Shown: positions 36,053 through 44,205, counted from the first letter of the stretch. The stretch: DNA of 64,000 nt from Solirubrobacter pauli (GCF_003633755.1 NZ_RBIL01000001.1:3953426-4017425), one strand, 5' to 3'. Notes: generated from the letters alone by a model not told the origin. Made by a program: numbers and translations.

Positions 36053-37041
36053 CGCACGTGCTCGTCACCCGGCTCGACAACGACGGCGACGTCCTGCTCG
36101 CGGGCCCGGCGATCCGTGCCGTGGCCGCGGGCGCCGACCGGGTCACGCTCCTGTGCGGCCCGCGCGGCGCGCAGGCCGCGCGGTTGCTGCCCGGCGTCGA
36201 CGAGGTGCTCGTCTGGCGCGCGCCGTGGATCGATCCGGACGGACACGCCGTCGACCGGGCGGACGTCGACGCGCTCGTCGCGCGGATCGCGGCGCTCGGC
36301 GTCGATCGCGCGCTGATCTTCGGCTCGTTCCACCAGAGCCCGCTGCCGACCGCGCTGATCCTGCGGCTGGCGGGGGTGCCGTGGATCGGCGCCACGTCGG
36401 TCGACTTCCCCGGCTCGCTGCTGGACCTGCGCCACCTGATCGACGACGACGTGCACGAGGTCGAGCGCTCGCTGGACCTGGCCCGCGCCGCCGGCTTCCC
36501 ACCACCCACCGACGACCGCCTGAACATAAAGAGGGACAGTCCCGCTTTCGAGTTGGCGCCCGGCTACGTGGTCGTCCATCCGGGCGCGTCGGTGCCGGCG
36601 CGCGCCTGGTCGCCGGAGCGCAACCGCGCGCTGGTGGCCGCGCTCGACCGGCCGGTCGTCGTCACCGGCGGGCCGGGTGAACGCGAGCTGACCGCGTACG
36701 TCGCCGGCGACCACGGCCATGACCTGGGCGGCGCGACGACCCTGGCCGAGCTGGCCTCGGTGATCGCCGAGGCCGACGCGATCGTGGTCGGCAACACCGG
36801 TCCCGCGCACCTGGCGGCGGCGGTCGGCACGCCGGTCGTCTCCCTCTTCGCCCCGACGGTCCCGGCGGTCCGCTGGCGGCCCTGGCGCGTCCCGCACGAG
36901 CTGCTGTTCGTGGACGTCCCGTGCGCCGGCTGCCGCGCCCGCGTCTGCCCCGTCGAGGGCCATCCCTGTCTCAACGGCGTGACCGTCGACGCAGTCGTCG
37001 ACGCGGTCCAGCGCCTTGCCCCGAAGGCGGTGCTCGCATGA
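36049..37041 (+). CDS. Family 9 glycosyltransferase (heptosyltransferase-like)
   Basis: The 330-aa GT9/GT-B protein resembles LPS heptosyltransferases (WaaC/WaaF): N-terminal VTRLDNDGDVLLAGPAIRAV, central VVHPGASVPARAWSPERN, and the donor-binding VVGNTGPAHLAAAVGTPVVSLFAP. GT9 enzymes usually transfer heptose from ADP-heptose, which the same operon seems able to make. A short low-GC palindromic stretch interrupts the middle of the gene without breaking the frame (residues about 161-167). GTG 36049 overlaps the previous stop, and the ATGA overlap joins it to the next gene. Confidence 0.9.
   Translation: MTHVLVTRLDNDGDVLLAGPAIRAVAAGADRVTLLCGPRGAQAARLLPGVDEVLVWRAPWIDPDGHAVDRADVDALVARIAALGVDRALIFGSFHQSPLPTALILRLAGVPWIGATSVDFPGSLLDLRHLIDDDVHEVERSLDLARAAGFPPPTDDRLNIKRDSPAFELAPGYVVVHPGASVPARAWSPERNRALVAALDRPVVVTGGPGERELTAYVAGDHGHDLGGATTLAELASVIAEADAIVVGNTGPAHLAAAVGTPVVSLFAPTVPAVRWRPWRVPHELLFVDVPCAGCRARVCPVEGHPCLNGVTVDAVVDAVQRLAPKAVLA
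36528..36548. repeat. REP-like 21-base palindrome inside a glycosyltransferase gene
   Basis: AAAGAGGGAC and GTCCCGCTTT are inverted around a central A with one mismatch. The local AT richness and the codons used (AAC ATA AAG AGG) are unlike the rest of the gene. Confidence 0.5.
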
Positions 37042-37937
37042 AGATCCTGCTCTGGCACGTGCACGGCGCGTGGACGACCTCGTTCGTCCAAGGCCGCCAC
37101 GAGTACGTCGTCCCGTGCACGCCCGACCGCGGCGCCGACGGCGTCGGCATCGCGCGCACCTACGACTGGCCGGACACGGTCAGCGAGATCCCGCTCGACG
37201 AGGTCGGCGAGCACGACTTCGACGCGATCGTCTACCAGCGCCCGCACGAGCTCGAGCTGCGGCCGCCACGCGGCGAGCAGCTGATCTACGTCGAGCACAA
37301 CGCGCCGCAGGGCCGGATCAACGAGCTCCGGCACCCGATGGCCGACCGCGACGACCTCACGCTCGTCCACGTCACCCACTTCAACGCGCTCTTCTGGGAC
37401 GCGGGCGCCACGCCGACGACGGTGATCGAGCACGGGATCGTCGACCCCGGCGCGCGGTACACCGGCGAGCTCGACCGGGCCGCGGTCGTCATCAACGAGG
37501 CCAAGCGGCGCGGGCGCGTCACCGGCACGGACCTGCTGCCGCGCTTCGAGCGGGCCGCGCCGATCGACCTCTTCGGCATCGGCGCGAACGACCTGCCGCA
37601 CGCGCGGCTGCACGCGGAGATGGCTCGTCGGCGCGTGTACCTGCACCCGATCCGCTGGACGTCGCTGGGGCTGTCGCTGCTCGAGGCGATGCACCTGGCG
37701 ATGCCGGTCGTCGTGCTCGGGACGACCGAGGCCTTCGAGGCCGTCCCGCAAGCGGCGGGCGCGGTCTCGACCCGGCTGGACGTGCTCGAGGCGACGCTCG
37801 CCCGGCTCGTCGCCGACCCCGACGAGGCGCGTGAGCGCGGCCAGGCCGCCCGCGCCGCGGCGCTTTCCCGGTACGGACTGCAGCGCTTCCTCGACGACTG
37901 GGACGAGGTGCTGGCGGCAGTGGAGGTGGCCTCATGA
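37038..37937 (+). CDS. Glycosyltransferase (GT-B fold, family 4-like)
   Basis: The 299-aa protein starts at ATG 37038 in an ATGA overlap. It has a shortened N-terminal half (ILLWHVHGAWTTSFVQG, IYVEHNAPQ) and a C-terminal GT4-like donor site, with RVYLHPIRWTSLGLSLLEAMHLAMPVVVLGTTEAFEAV holding the E-x7-E type motif. It lacks a full-length N-terminal domain compared with typical GT4 proteins of 350-400 aa. Substrates are unknown; context suggests addition of a sugar to a heptose-containing glycan. Confidence 0.82.
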   Translation: MKILLWHVHGAWTTSFVQGRHEYVVPCTPDRGADGVGIARTYDWPDTVSEIPLDEVGEHDFDAIVYQRPHELELRPPRGEQLIYVEHNAPQGRINELRHPMADRDDLTLVHVTHFNALFWDAGATPTTVIEHGIVDPGARYTGELDRAAVVINEAKRRGRVTGTDLLPRFERAAPIDLFGIGANDLPHARLHAEMARRRVYLHPIRWTSLGLSLLEAMHLAMPVVVLGTTEAFEAVPQAAGAVSTRLDVLEATLARLVADPDEARERGQAARAAALSRYGLQRFLDDWDEVLAAVEVAS

Positions 37938-39181
37938 GAGTCGCGATGGTCTCAGAGCACGCGAGCCCGCTGGCCGTGCTCGGCGGTGTGGACGCGGGCG
38001 GGCAGAACGTGCACGTCGCCGCGCTGGCGACGGCGCTGGCCCGGCTCGGCGACCGCGTCGTCGTCCACACCCGGCGCGACGACGCCGGGCTGCCGCGCCG
38101 CGTCCGCCTGGCGCGCGGTGTCGAGGTCGACCACGTCGACGCCGGCCCGCCGACCGAGGTCCCCAAGGACGAGCTCCTGCAGTACATGGGCGCGTTCGCC
38201 GACGACCTGCGCGAGCAGTGGCTCGCCGACCCGCCGGACGTCGTCCACGCGCACTTCTGGATGTCCGGCCTGGCGGCGATCGCCGCTGCTCAGGAACTCG
38301 GCATCCCGGTCGTGCACACGTTCCACGCGCTCGGCACGGTCAAGCGCCGCCATCAGGGGGACCGCGACACGAGCCCGCCGACGCGGATCGCGGACGAGGC
38401 CCGCATCGCCCGCACCGTCGACCGCGTGGTCGCGACGTGCAGCGACGAGGTCTTCGAGCTGCTGCGGATGGGCGCCGACGGGCGCCGGATCACGGTCGTG
38501 CCGTGCGGGGTGGACCTGGACCGCTTCACGCCCGACGGGCCGGCGGAGCCACGGGACGCGACGGGCACCGACGGCGTGCACGCGACCGTCGACACCCCGC
38601 CCCATCGGCTGGTGGCCGCGTGCCGGCTCGTCGAGCGCAAGGGCCTCGCGGACGTGATCACCGCGCTCGCGGACATCCCCGACGCCGAGCTGCACGTCGC
38701 CGGCGGCCCGGAGGCGAGCGCGCTCGAGGCCGATCCCGAGGCGCGGCGCCTGCGGGCGCTGGCGGCGGACCTCGGCGTGGAGGACCGCCTGATCCTGCGC
38801 GGCCGCGTCGGGCGCGCGGCGATGCCCGCGCTGCTGCGGTCCGCCGACGCGGTCGTGTGCGCGCCCTGGTACGAGCCGTTCGGGATCGTCCCGCTCGAGG
38901 CGATGGCCTGCGGCGTCCCGGTGATCGCGACCGCCGTGGGCGGCCAGACCGACAGCGTCGTCCACGGCGTCACCGGCGTGCACGTCCCGCCCCGCGACCC
39001 GGGCGCGCTCGCCCGGGCCGCGAACGCGCTGCTGCGCGACGCCGACCGCCGCCGCGAGTACGGCCGTGACGGAGCGAGCCGCGCGCGGCTGCGCTTCGGC
39101 TTCGACCGGATCGCCCGCTCCACGCGCGACGTCTACGCGCCGCTCGTCGCCCGCGAGACACGCCGGACGGTGGTCCGGTGA
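37934..39181 (+). CDS. Family 4 glycosyltransferase
   Basis: The 415-aa GT4 protein resembles MshA/sucrose-phosphate-synthase-like retaining enzymes: GGVDAGGQNVHVAALA near residue 18, VHAHFWMSGL, and the C-terminal nucleotide-sugar site YEPFGIVPLEAMACGVPVIATAVGG. It follows in an ATGA overlap and is itself followed by GmhA in a GTGA overlap. The donor is probably a nucleotide-activated hexose or heptose. Confidence 0.88.
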   Translation: MRVAMVSEHASPLAVLGGVDAGGQNVHVAALATALARLGDRVVVHTRRDDAGLPRRVRLARGVEVDHVDAGPPTEVPKDELLQYMGAFADDLREQWLADPPDVVHAHFWMSGLAAIAAAQELGIPVVHTFHALGTVKRRHQGDRDTSPPTRIADEARIARTVDRVVATCSDEVFELLRMGADGRRITVVPCGVDLDRFTPDGPAEPRDATGTDGVHATVDTPPHRLVAACRLVERKGLADVITALADIPDAELHVAGGPEASALEADPEARRLRALAADLGVEDRLILRGRVGRAAMPALLRSADAVVCAPWYEPFGIVPLEAMACGVPVIATAVGGQTDSVVHGVTGVHVPPRDPGALARAANALLRDADRRREYGRDGASRARLRFGFDRIARSTRDVYAPLVARETRRTVVR

Positions 39182-39768
39182 GCGCGACCCGCTTCGTCCG
39201 CACGCTGCCTTCGGGGCGCACGCACCTCGACCAGCTGGCGCGGCCGCTCGACGCGCTCTACGCGCAGACCGACCGCCTCGACCGCTGGGGGCGCGAGCTC
39301 GCGCACGTCCTGCAGAGCGGCGGGCGGCTGCTGGCGATCGGCAACGGCGGCTCGGCCTGCCAGGCCCAGCACCTGACCGCCGAGATCGTCGGCCGCTACC
39401 GCGATGACCGCGCGCCGTTCGCGGCGCTCGCGCTGTGCACGGAGACGTCGGCGCTGACCGCGATCGGCAACGACTACGGGATCGAGGAGCTGTTCGCCCG
39501 CCAGGTGCGCGGCCACGGGCGCGAGGGGGACGTCCTGCTCGCGCTGTCCACCTCCGGCCGGTCCCCGAACATCGTCGGCGCGGTCGAGGCCGCGAACGCG
39601 CTCGGCCTCCGTACGCTCGCGCTGACCGGCCCGTCCGACAACCCGCTCGCCGACGTGGCCGACGACGCGGTCTGCATCGAGTCGCCCCACACGGCGACCG
39701 TGCAGGAGCTGCACCTGATGGCCATCCACCTCGTGTGCGCCGCCTTCGACATCGAGGTCGGCGTATGA
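39178..39768 (+). CDS. gmhA: Sedoheptulose 7-phosphate isomerase (phosphoheptose isomerase)
   Basis: The 196-aa SIS-domain enzyme converts sedoheptulose 7-phosphate to D-glycero-D-manno-heptose 7-phosphate, the first committed step to ADP-heptose. Signatures are IGNGGSACQAQHLTAEIVGRY, TAIGNDYGIEELFARQV, LLALSTSGRSPNIVGAVEAA and the late metal-binding TVQELHLMAIHLVC (Glu and His). GTG 39178 overlaps the upstream stop, and the 3' end overlaps hldE as ATGA, so the two steps are translationally coupled. Confidence 0.93.
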   Translation: MSATRFVRTLPSGRTHLDQLARPLDALYAQTDRLDRWGRELAHVLQSGGRLLAIGNGGSACQAQHLTAEIVGRYRDDRAPFAALALCTETSALTAIGNDYGIEELFARQVRGHGREGDVLLALSTSGRSPNIVGAVEAANALGLRTLALTGPSDNPLADVADDAVCIESPHTATVQELHLMAIHLVCAAFDIEVGV

Positions 39769-41090
39769 CGCGGCTCGTCGTGATCGGCGACGCGCTGCTC
39801 GACCGCGACCTCCACGGTCGCGCCGAGCGGCTCGCCCCGGACGCGCCCGTGCCCGTCGTCGACGCGATGGAGCCCGTCGCCCGCGCGGGCGGCGCCGGCC
39901 TGGCGGCCCTGCTCGCGGCCCGTGCGGGCGTGGACGTGACGCTGGTCACCGCGCTCGGCGCGGACGCCGCCGGTGAGGAGCTCCGCACGCTCCTGCGCGG
40001 CGTGGACGTGATCGACCTCGGCCTGCACGGCGCCACCCCGGAGAAGATCCGCGTGCTGGCGGGCGGTCGCCCGGTCGTGCGCCTGGACCGCGGCGGCGAG
40101 TCGTGCGGCTGCGGCCCGCTGCCGGCGGGCGCCCTGGACGGCGCCGACGCCGTGCTCGTGTCCGACTACGGCCGCGGCGTGGCCGCCGAGCCGACCGTGC
40201 GCGCCGCGCTCGCCGACCTCGACGTGCCGCTGATCTGGGACCCGCACCCGAAGGGCCCCGAGCCGGTCCGGGGCGCGACCCTGGTCACGCCGAACCTCAA
40301 AGAGGCAACAGCCTCAGCCTCCACTTCAGGTGAAGACTCGGCCCTCGCCGCCGGTGAGACGGCAGGGCGCGTCCTCGCGGAGCGCTGGCGCGCCGTCGCC
40401 GTCGCCGTCACGCTGAGCGAGCGAGGCGCCGTGGTCGTGTCTGGCGACTCGCCCGCGCTGGCGGTGCCGGCGCCGCGCGTCGCCGGCGGTGACCCGTGCG
40501 GGGCCGGCGACTGCTTCGCCGCGACCGCCGCGGCGCGGATCGCGCAGGGCGCGCTGCCGTCCGAGGCGGTGCGTGCGGCCGTCGACGCGGCGTCCGCGTT
40601 CGTCGCGGGCGACGACACGCCGAGGCGCCACGAGGGCGACGCGCGGGCGGTCGCGGAGCGTGTCCGCGCCGCCGGCGGCACGGTCGTCGCGACGGGCGGG
40701 TGCTTCGACCTGCTGCACGCCGGGCACGTCCGCATGCTCGAGCAGGCCCGTGCGCTCGGCGACTGCCTGATCGTGTGCCTGAACTCGGATGCGTCGGTCG
40801 CGCGCCTGAAGGGCGACGACCGGCCACTCGTCGAGCAGGAGGACCGCGCCGCGGTGCTCAACGGGCTCGCCTGCGTGGACGCGGTCGTCGTCTTCGACGA
40901 GGACGACCCGCGCGCGGTGCTCGAGACGATCCGGCCACACGTGTGGGCCAAGGGCGGCGACTACGCCGTCGGCGAGCTGCCGGAAGCCGAGACGCTCGCC
41001 CGATGGGGCGGGCGTGCGGTGATCGTTCCCTACGTCGCGGGGCGCTCGACGACCCGCCTGATCACGGAGGTGCTCGCGCGTGCGCGATGA
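39765..41090 (+). CDS. hldE: Bifunctional heptose 7-phosphate kinase/heptose 1-phosphate adenylyltransferase
   Basis: The 441-aa protein fuses a PfkB-family kinase (about 1-285; IGDALLDRDLHGR, catalytic D249 in PCGAGDCF) to a cytidylyltransferase-like domain (about 300-441; GGCFDLLHAGHV with H318 and H321, and IVPYVAGRSTTRLI). It makes heptose 1,7-bisphosphate and later ADP-heptose; the intervening phosphatase step would come from the GT2-GmhB fusion. A low-complexity Ala/Ser/Thr segment with atypical codons lies near residues 181-192 in the kinase domain. Confidence 0.93.
   Translation: MTRLVVIGDALLDRDLHGRAERLAPDAPVPVVDAMEPVARAGGAGLAALLAARAGVDVTLVTALGADAAGEELRTLLRGVDVIDLGLHGATPEKIRVLAGGRPVVRLDRGGESCGCGPLPAGALDGADAVLVSDYGRGVAAEPTVRAALADLDVPLIWDPHPKGPEPVRGATLVTPNLKEATASASTSGEDSALAAGETAGRVLAERWRAVAVAVTLSERGAVVVSGDSPALAVPAPRVAGGDPCGAGDCFAATAAARIAQGALPSEAVRAAVDAASAFVAGDDTPRRHEGDARAVAERVRAAGGTVVATGGCFDLLHAGHVRMLEQARALGDCLIVCLNSDASVARLKGDDRPLVEQEDRAAVLNGLACVDAVVVFDEDDPRAVLETIRPHVWAKGGDYAVGELPEAETLARWGGRAVIVPYVAGRSTTRLITEVLARAR
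40302..40335. repeat. Two small inverted repeats in an atypical segment of hldE
   Basis: GAGGC/GCCTC (loop AACA) is followed by CTTCA/TGAAG (loop GG). The codons here (GCA ACA TCA ACT TCA GGT GAA) are AT-ending, unlike the GC-ending codons around them. Confidence 0.4.
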
Positions 41091-41769
41091 AGTCGGAACC
41101 GTCCTTGTCACCGGAGGCTCGTCGGGCCTGGGTGCGGCCGTCGCGCAAGCGGTCGAGAACCACGGTGGCACGCCGATCGTGCTTGACCGGGTGCCGCCGC
41201 CGAACGGGTTCGCCTTCCACCAGGTGGACCTCGCTGACCCGCGGGCGGCCGAGGCGGTCGTGCGCCAGGTGGCCGAGCAGGCCGGCGGGCTCGACGCCGT
41301 CGTCACCGCCGCCGGCACCGACGCGTGCGGGGACATGCTCGACGTCGACGCCGACGACTGGGACCGCGTGATCCTCGTCAACCTGCTCGGCACGGCGGCC
41401 GTCGTGCGCGCGGCGATCCCCTACCTGGAGCGGTCGCAGGGGCGCGTCGTCACCGTCGCGTCCACGCTGGGCCTCCGCGCGCTCCCCGCGGCCACCGCCT
41501 ACTGCGCGAGCAAGTTCGGCGTCGTCGGGTTCACCCGCGCGCTCGCGATCGAGATGGGCGACAAGGTCGGCGTGACCATGCTCATCCCCGGCGGCATGAA
41601 GACGCACTTCTTCGACGACCGCAAGGAGGAGTTCAAGCCCGGCCCGGACCAGCGGCTCAACGACCCGGCCGTCGTGGCCGAGACGGTGCTGTTCGCGCTG
41701 CGCCAGCCGCCCGGCGTCGAGCTGCGCGAGCTGCTCGTGACGCCCGCGGCTGAGCCTTCGTGGCCGTAG
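41080..41769 (+). CDS. Classical short-chain dehydrogenase/reductase in the heptose cluster
   Basis: The 229-aa SDR has the cofactor motif TGGSSGLG near residue 12, NNAG-equivalent VTAAGTDACG, a catalytic serine in VASTLGL, and Y141-x3-K145 in YCASK. It is a classical SDR, not the extended SDR type of HldD, so it is unlikely to be the ADP-heptose 6-epimerase. It may oxidise or reduce a sugar or glycan-linked group. GTG 41080 lies 11 bp inside hldE. Confidence 0.85.
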   Translation: MRDEVGTVLVTGGSSGLGAAVAQAVENHGGTPIVLDRVPPPNGFAFHQVDLADPRAAEAVVRQVAEQAGGLDAVVTAAGTDACGDMLDVDADDWDRVILVNLLGTAAVVRAAIPYLERSQGRVVTVASTLGLRALPAATAYCASKFGVVGFTRALAIEMGDKVGVTMLIPGGMKTHFFDDRKEEFKPGPDQRLNDPAVVAETVLFALRQPPGVELRELLVTPAAEPSWP

Positions 41770-42593
41770 TCCTGATCTACCGCGCGCTCGGGCTCGGGGA
41801 CTTCCTCACGGGCGTCCCCGCGTACCGGGCGCTGCGGCGCGCGTTCGGCGAGCACCGGATCGTGCTCGCCGCGCCGCGCGTCCTCGCCCCGCTCGCCGAG
41901 CTCACCGGCGCGATCGACGAGGTGGTGGACACGGCGCCGCTCGGTCCCGCCCCGGCGGGCGCCGACGTCGCCGTCAACCTGCACGGCCGCGGCCCACAGA
42001 GCATCGAGCTGCTCCGGGCATCGAACCCGACGCGGCTGATCACCTTCACGACCGGCACCTGGCGTGAGGACGAGCACGAGGTCCACCGCTGGTGCCGCCT
42101 CCTCGGCGAGCACGGCATCCCCGCCGACCCGGACGACCTTCAGCTGCGCCCGCCGGACGTCGCCAGCCCCGCGCCCGGCGCGACCGTCATCCACCCGGGC
42201 GCCGCGAGCGTCGCCCGGCGCTGGCCGGCGGAGCGCTGGGCCGCGGTCGCGCGCACGCTCGACGACGACGTCGTCATCACCGGCGCCCCCGCGGAGCGCT
42301 CACCGCTGATCCCCGGGCGCCCGCTCGACACCGACCTGCCGACGCTCGCCGCGACCGTCGCCCACGCCCGCCGCGTCCTCTGCGGGGACACGGGCGTCGC
42401 GCACCTGGCGACCGCGTTCGGCACGCCGTCGGTCGTGCTCTTCGGCCCCACGCCGCCCGACCGCTGGGGGCCGCCGGCGAACCGTCCGCGCCACCGCGTG
42501 CTCTGGGCGGGCCGGACGGGCGACCCGCACGCCACCACCACCGACCCCGGCCTGCTCGAGATCAGCGTCGACGACGTCCTCGACGCCCTCTAA
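41760..42593 (+). CDS. Family 9 glycosyltransferase, second copy (heptosyltransferase-like)
   Basis: The 277-aa GT9-like protein has IYRALGLGDFLTGVPAYRALRRAF at its N terminus, TVIHPGAASVARRWPAERW in the middle, and LCGDTGVAHLATAFGTPSVVLFGPTPPDRW at the donor site. It is shorter than the first GT9 of the cluster, with a reduced central part. GTG 41760 overlaps the SDR stop. Its own stop overlaps the convergent RsbW-like gene by 4 bp, which marks the right end of the operon. Confidence 0.88.
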   Translation: MAVVLIYRALGLGDFLTGVPAYRALRRAFGEHRIVLAAPRVLAPLAELTGAIDEVVDTAPLGPAPAGADVAVNLHGRGPQSIELLRASNPTRLITFTTGTWREDEHEVHRWCRLLGEHGIPADPDDLQLRPPDVASPAPGATVIHPGAASVARRWPAERWAAVARTLDDDVVITGAPAERSPLIPGRPLDTDLPTLAATVAHARRVLCGDTGVAHLATAFGTPSVVLFGPTPPDRWGPPANRPRHRVLWAGRTGDPHATTTDPGLLEISVDDVLDAL

Positions 42594-42973
42594 GAAGAGC
42601 GGCGCTCGGGCCCGATCTCGAACCACACGTGGGTCGAGCCCTCGTGCACGCCCCAGCGCTTGGCGACCTGGTCGACCAGATGCAGGCCCCAACCGCCGTC
42701 GACGGTCGGCTCGACGGTCATCTCGACCTTCGCCCGCTCACCGTCGCCCTGGTCGATCACCTCGCCCTTGACGACGCCGTCGTTGCCGATCCCCATCGCG
42801 AGCGTGATCGGCCGGCTCGGGCCGAACTTCACGCTGTTGGTGACGAGCTCCGAGACGACGAGCTGCAGATCCTCCAGGACGTCCGGGGCGAGGATCTGGT
42901 CGAACACCTCGAGCGCCGCACGCGCTTGCGCGGGTGCGTCCTCGGCGGGTGGGAACTGGAAGCTGAACTGCAC
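42590..42973 (-). CDS. GHKL ATP-binding anti-sigma regulator (RsbW-like)
   Basis: The 127-aa product from GTG 42973 is a compact HATPase_c_2 domain with N-box SELVTNSVKFG near residue 43 and G1 box IDQGDG, but with an altered G2 region (DGGWGLHLVDQVAKRWG). Such stand-alone modules regulate SigB-type factors or other partners by binding and phosphorylation. There is no adjacent STAS gene; the divergent 54-aa acidic small protein shares its upstream region. Confidence 0.85.
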   Translation of the reverse strand: MQFSFQFPPAEDAPAQARAALEVFDQILAPDVLEDLQLVVSELVTNSVKFGPSRPITLAMGIGNDGVVKGEVIDQGDGERAKVEMTVEPTVDGGWGLHLVDQVAKRWGVHEGSTHVWFEIGPERRSS

Positions 42974-43041
42974 GGTGCGGCGACCGAGCCTACGTGTCGC
43001 ACCGGGCTTGCGACATCCCCGATCGGGGGTAGGAGGAGCGA

Positions 43042-43206
43042 ATGGAGACCACCGAATCCGACGTCGGGTACCCGGAAGAGCAGCCCCCTGAGGTCGATGA
43101 TACGCCCGCGGAGGGCACCCCGCAGCGGGACAACAACAACGCAGGCAGAAAACCTGACAACGACGATGGCACGGCCACGGGCAACCCGGACAACGCCGGG
43201 GAGTGA
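43042..43206 (+). CDS. Acidic, disordered small protein, 54 aa
   Basis: ATG 43042 is preceded by GGAGGAG at ideal spacing and by GGGGGTAGG further up. The 54-codon frame encodes a highly acidic, Pro/Gly/Asn-rich peptide (PEEQPPEVDDTPAEG; DNNNAGRKPDNDDG), predicted disordered with no hydrophobic core. A long hairpin follows its stop. It has clean gene structure (promoter-like motif, ribosome-binding site, terminator) but no recognised family. Its place between RsbW-like and Crp-like genes suggests a stress-regulon product. Confidence 0.6.
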   Translation: METTESDVGYPEEQPPEVDDTPAEGTPQRDNNNAGRKPDNDDGTATGNPDNAGE

Positions 43207-43212
43207 GCACCG

Positions 43213-43254
43213 GCCGTGAGCGCCGGGGCCGTCAGCGGTCCCGGCCTCACCGGC
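43213..43254. terminator. Long interrupted hairpin between convergent genes
   Basis: The core stem is 43222-43231 with 43236-43245 (one G-T wobble, loop TCAG). It is extended by GTGAG/CTCAC and GCC/GGC past single bulges. It lies between the 54-aa gene and the Crp-like gene. Confidence 0.65.
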
Positions 43255-43260
43255 ACACCC

Positions 43261-44205
43261 TCAGGCCGCGTCTTCGGGACCGCCGCGACGGCGGTCCAGC
43301 AGCTCACGCAGCTCGCCCGGCTCGAGCGCGTCGCGCAGCCGGTCGATCGCGCTGACGACCTCGGGCTCGGCCTCGGCCGCCTGGGCCTCACGCTCGAAGC
43401 GCCGCGCCGGCCGCATCAGGTCCTGCCCGCGCGCCGACGCCTGCCCACTCGGGGCGGGCTTGCGCGCGAGGGACTCCGCGTCGGGCGGATCGCCCCGCAG
43501 CAGCCACGAGCCGTCGGGCCGGCGGGTGAGCTCCTCGCGCTCCGCGAGCTCGCTCAGCGCGGTCGACACGGTGGGCCGCCGAGCACCCACGAGCTGACCC
43601 AGAATGCGATGAGTGAGCGCAAGTGGCACGATGACGCCATCGCCCGACACGCGTCCCCAGCGCTCGGCCAGGTGCCAGAACAACGCCTTCAGGCGGCGAT
43701 CGACGCGCGTCAGCTGCGAGATCGCCTGCGTGGTGGCCAGTCGGAGGGACCGCTCGGACAGGCGGTCGAACAGCGCGGCGGTGATCTCCGGGTAGCGGGT
43801 CATCTCCGCGGCGAAGCGACGGTCGAGCACCGCGACGGTCATCGGCGAGAGCACGGTCCAGACCGCGTCGACGGGCAGCAGGCCCGTGCGGCTGGTCGGC
43901 TGCCAGGGGCGGACGAGGTCGCCCGGGCCGAGCAGCTCGGCGGACACGTGGTCGGCGACCACGAGCTCACGCGAGAGAATGCCGTCTATGACGAGCAGGC
44001 CGACGTGGTCCGCGGTCGCGCCCGCGAGCCGCGAGACGTCCCACGGACCGACCGGCAGCCGGTGCGTACGGACGACGAGCTCGCGCTCGGCGTGCTCGCG
44101 CCGGCTGTCGTTGAGCAGTCCGCCGAGATCCGGATCGACGTCCAGAAGGCGGACCATGTCGGGGGTCCGGGACAAGGGGATCGCAGCTCCTCTCACGACT
44201 TCCAT
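43261..44205 (-). CDS. Crp/Fnr-type transcription regulator (paralogue A)
   Basis: The 314-aa protein has an N-terminal cNMP-binding-like beta domain (about 20-145; HVGLLVIDGILSRELVVADHVSAELLGPGDLVRPW), a dimerisation helix region (QAISQLTRVDRRLKALFWHLAERWG) and a winged helix (LTHRILGQLVGARRPTVSTALSEL). A Glu/Arg-rich tail follows. The cyclic-nucleotide contact residues of classical Crp are not evident, so the ligand is unknown. It is closely similar to the protein at 52294. The start could be ATG 44205, GTG 44196 or TTG 44175. Confidence 0.82.
   Translation of the reverse strand: MEVVRGAAIPLSRTPDMVRLLDVDPDLGGLLNDSRREHAERELVVRTHRLPVGPWDVSRLAGATADHVGLLVIDGILSRELVVADHVSAELLGPGDLVRPWQPTSRTGLLPVDAVWTVLSPMTVAVLDRRFAAEMTRYPEITAALFDRLSERSLRLATTQAISQLTRVDRRLKALFWHLAERWGRVSGDGVIVPLALTHRILGQLVGARRPTVSTALSELAEREELTRRPDGSWLLRGDPPDAESLARKPAPSGQASARGQDLMRPARRFEREAQAAEAEPEVVSAIDRLRDALEPGELRELLDRRRGGPEDAA

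Noticed and set aside
32883-42593. Classical LPS core or O-antigen locus
   Set aside because: There is no Kdo, lipid A, Wzx/Wzy or HldD gene; only the heptose and transferase parts are present.
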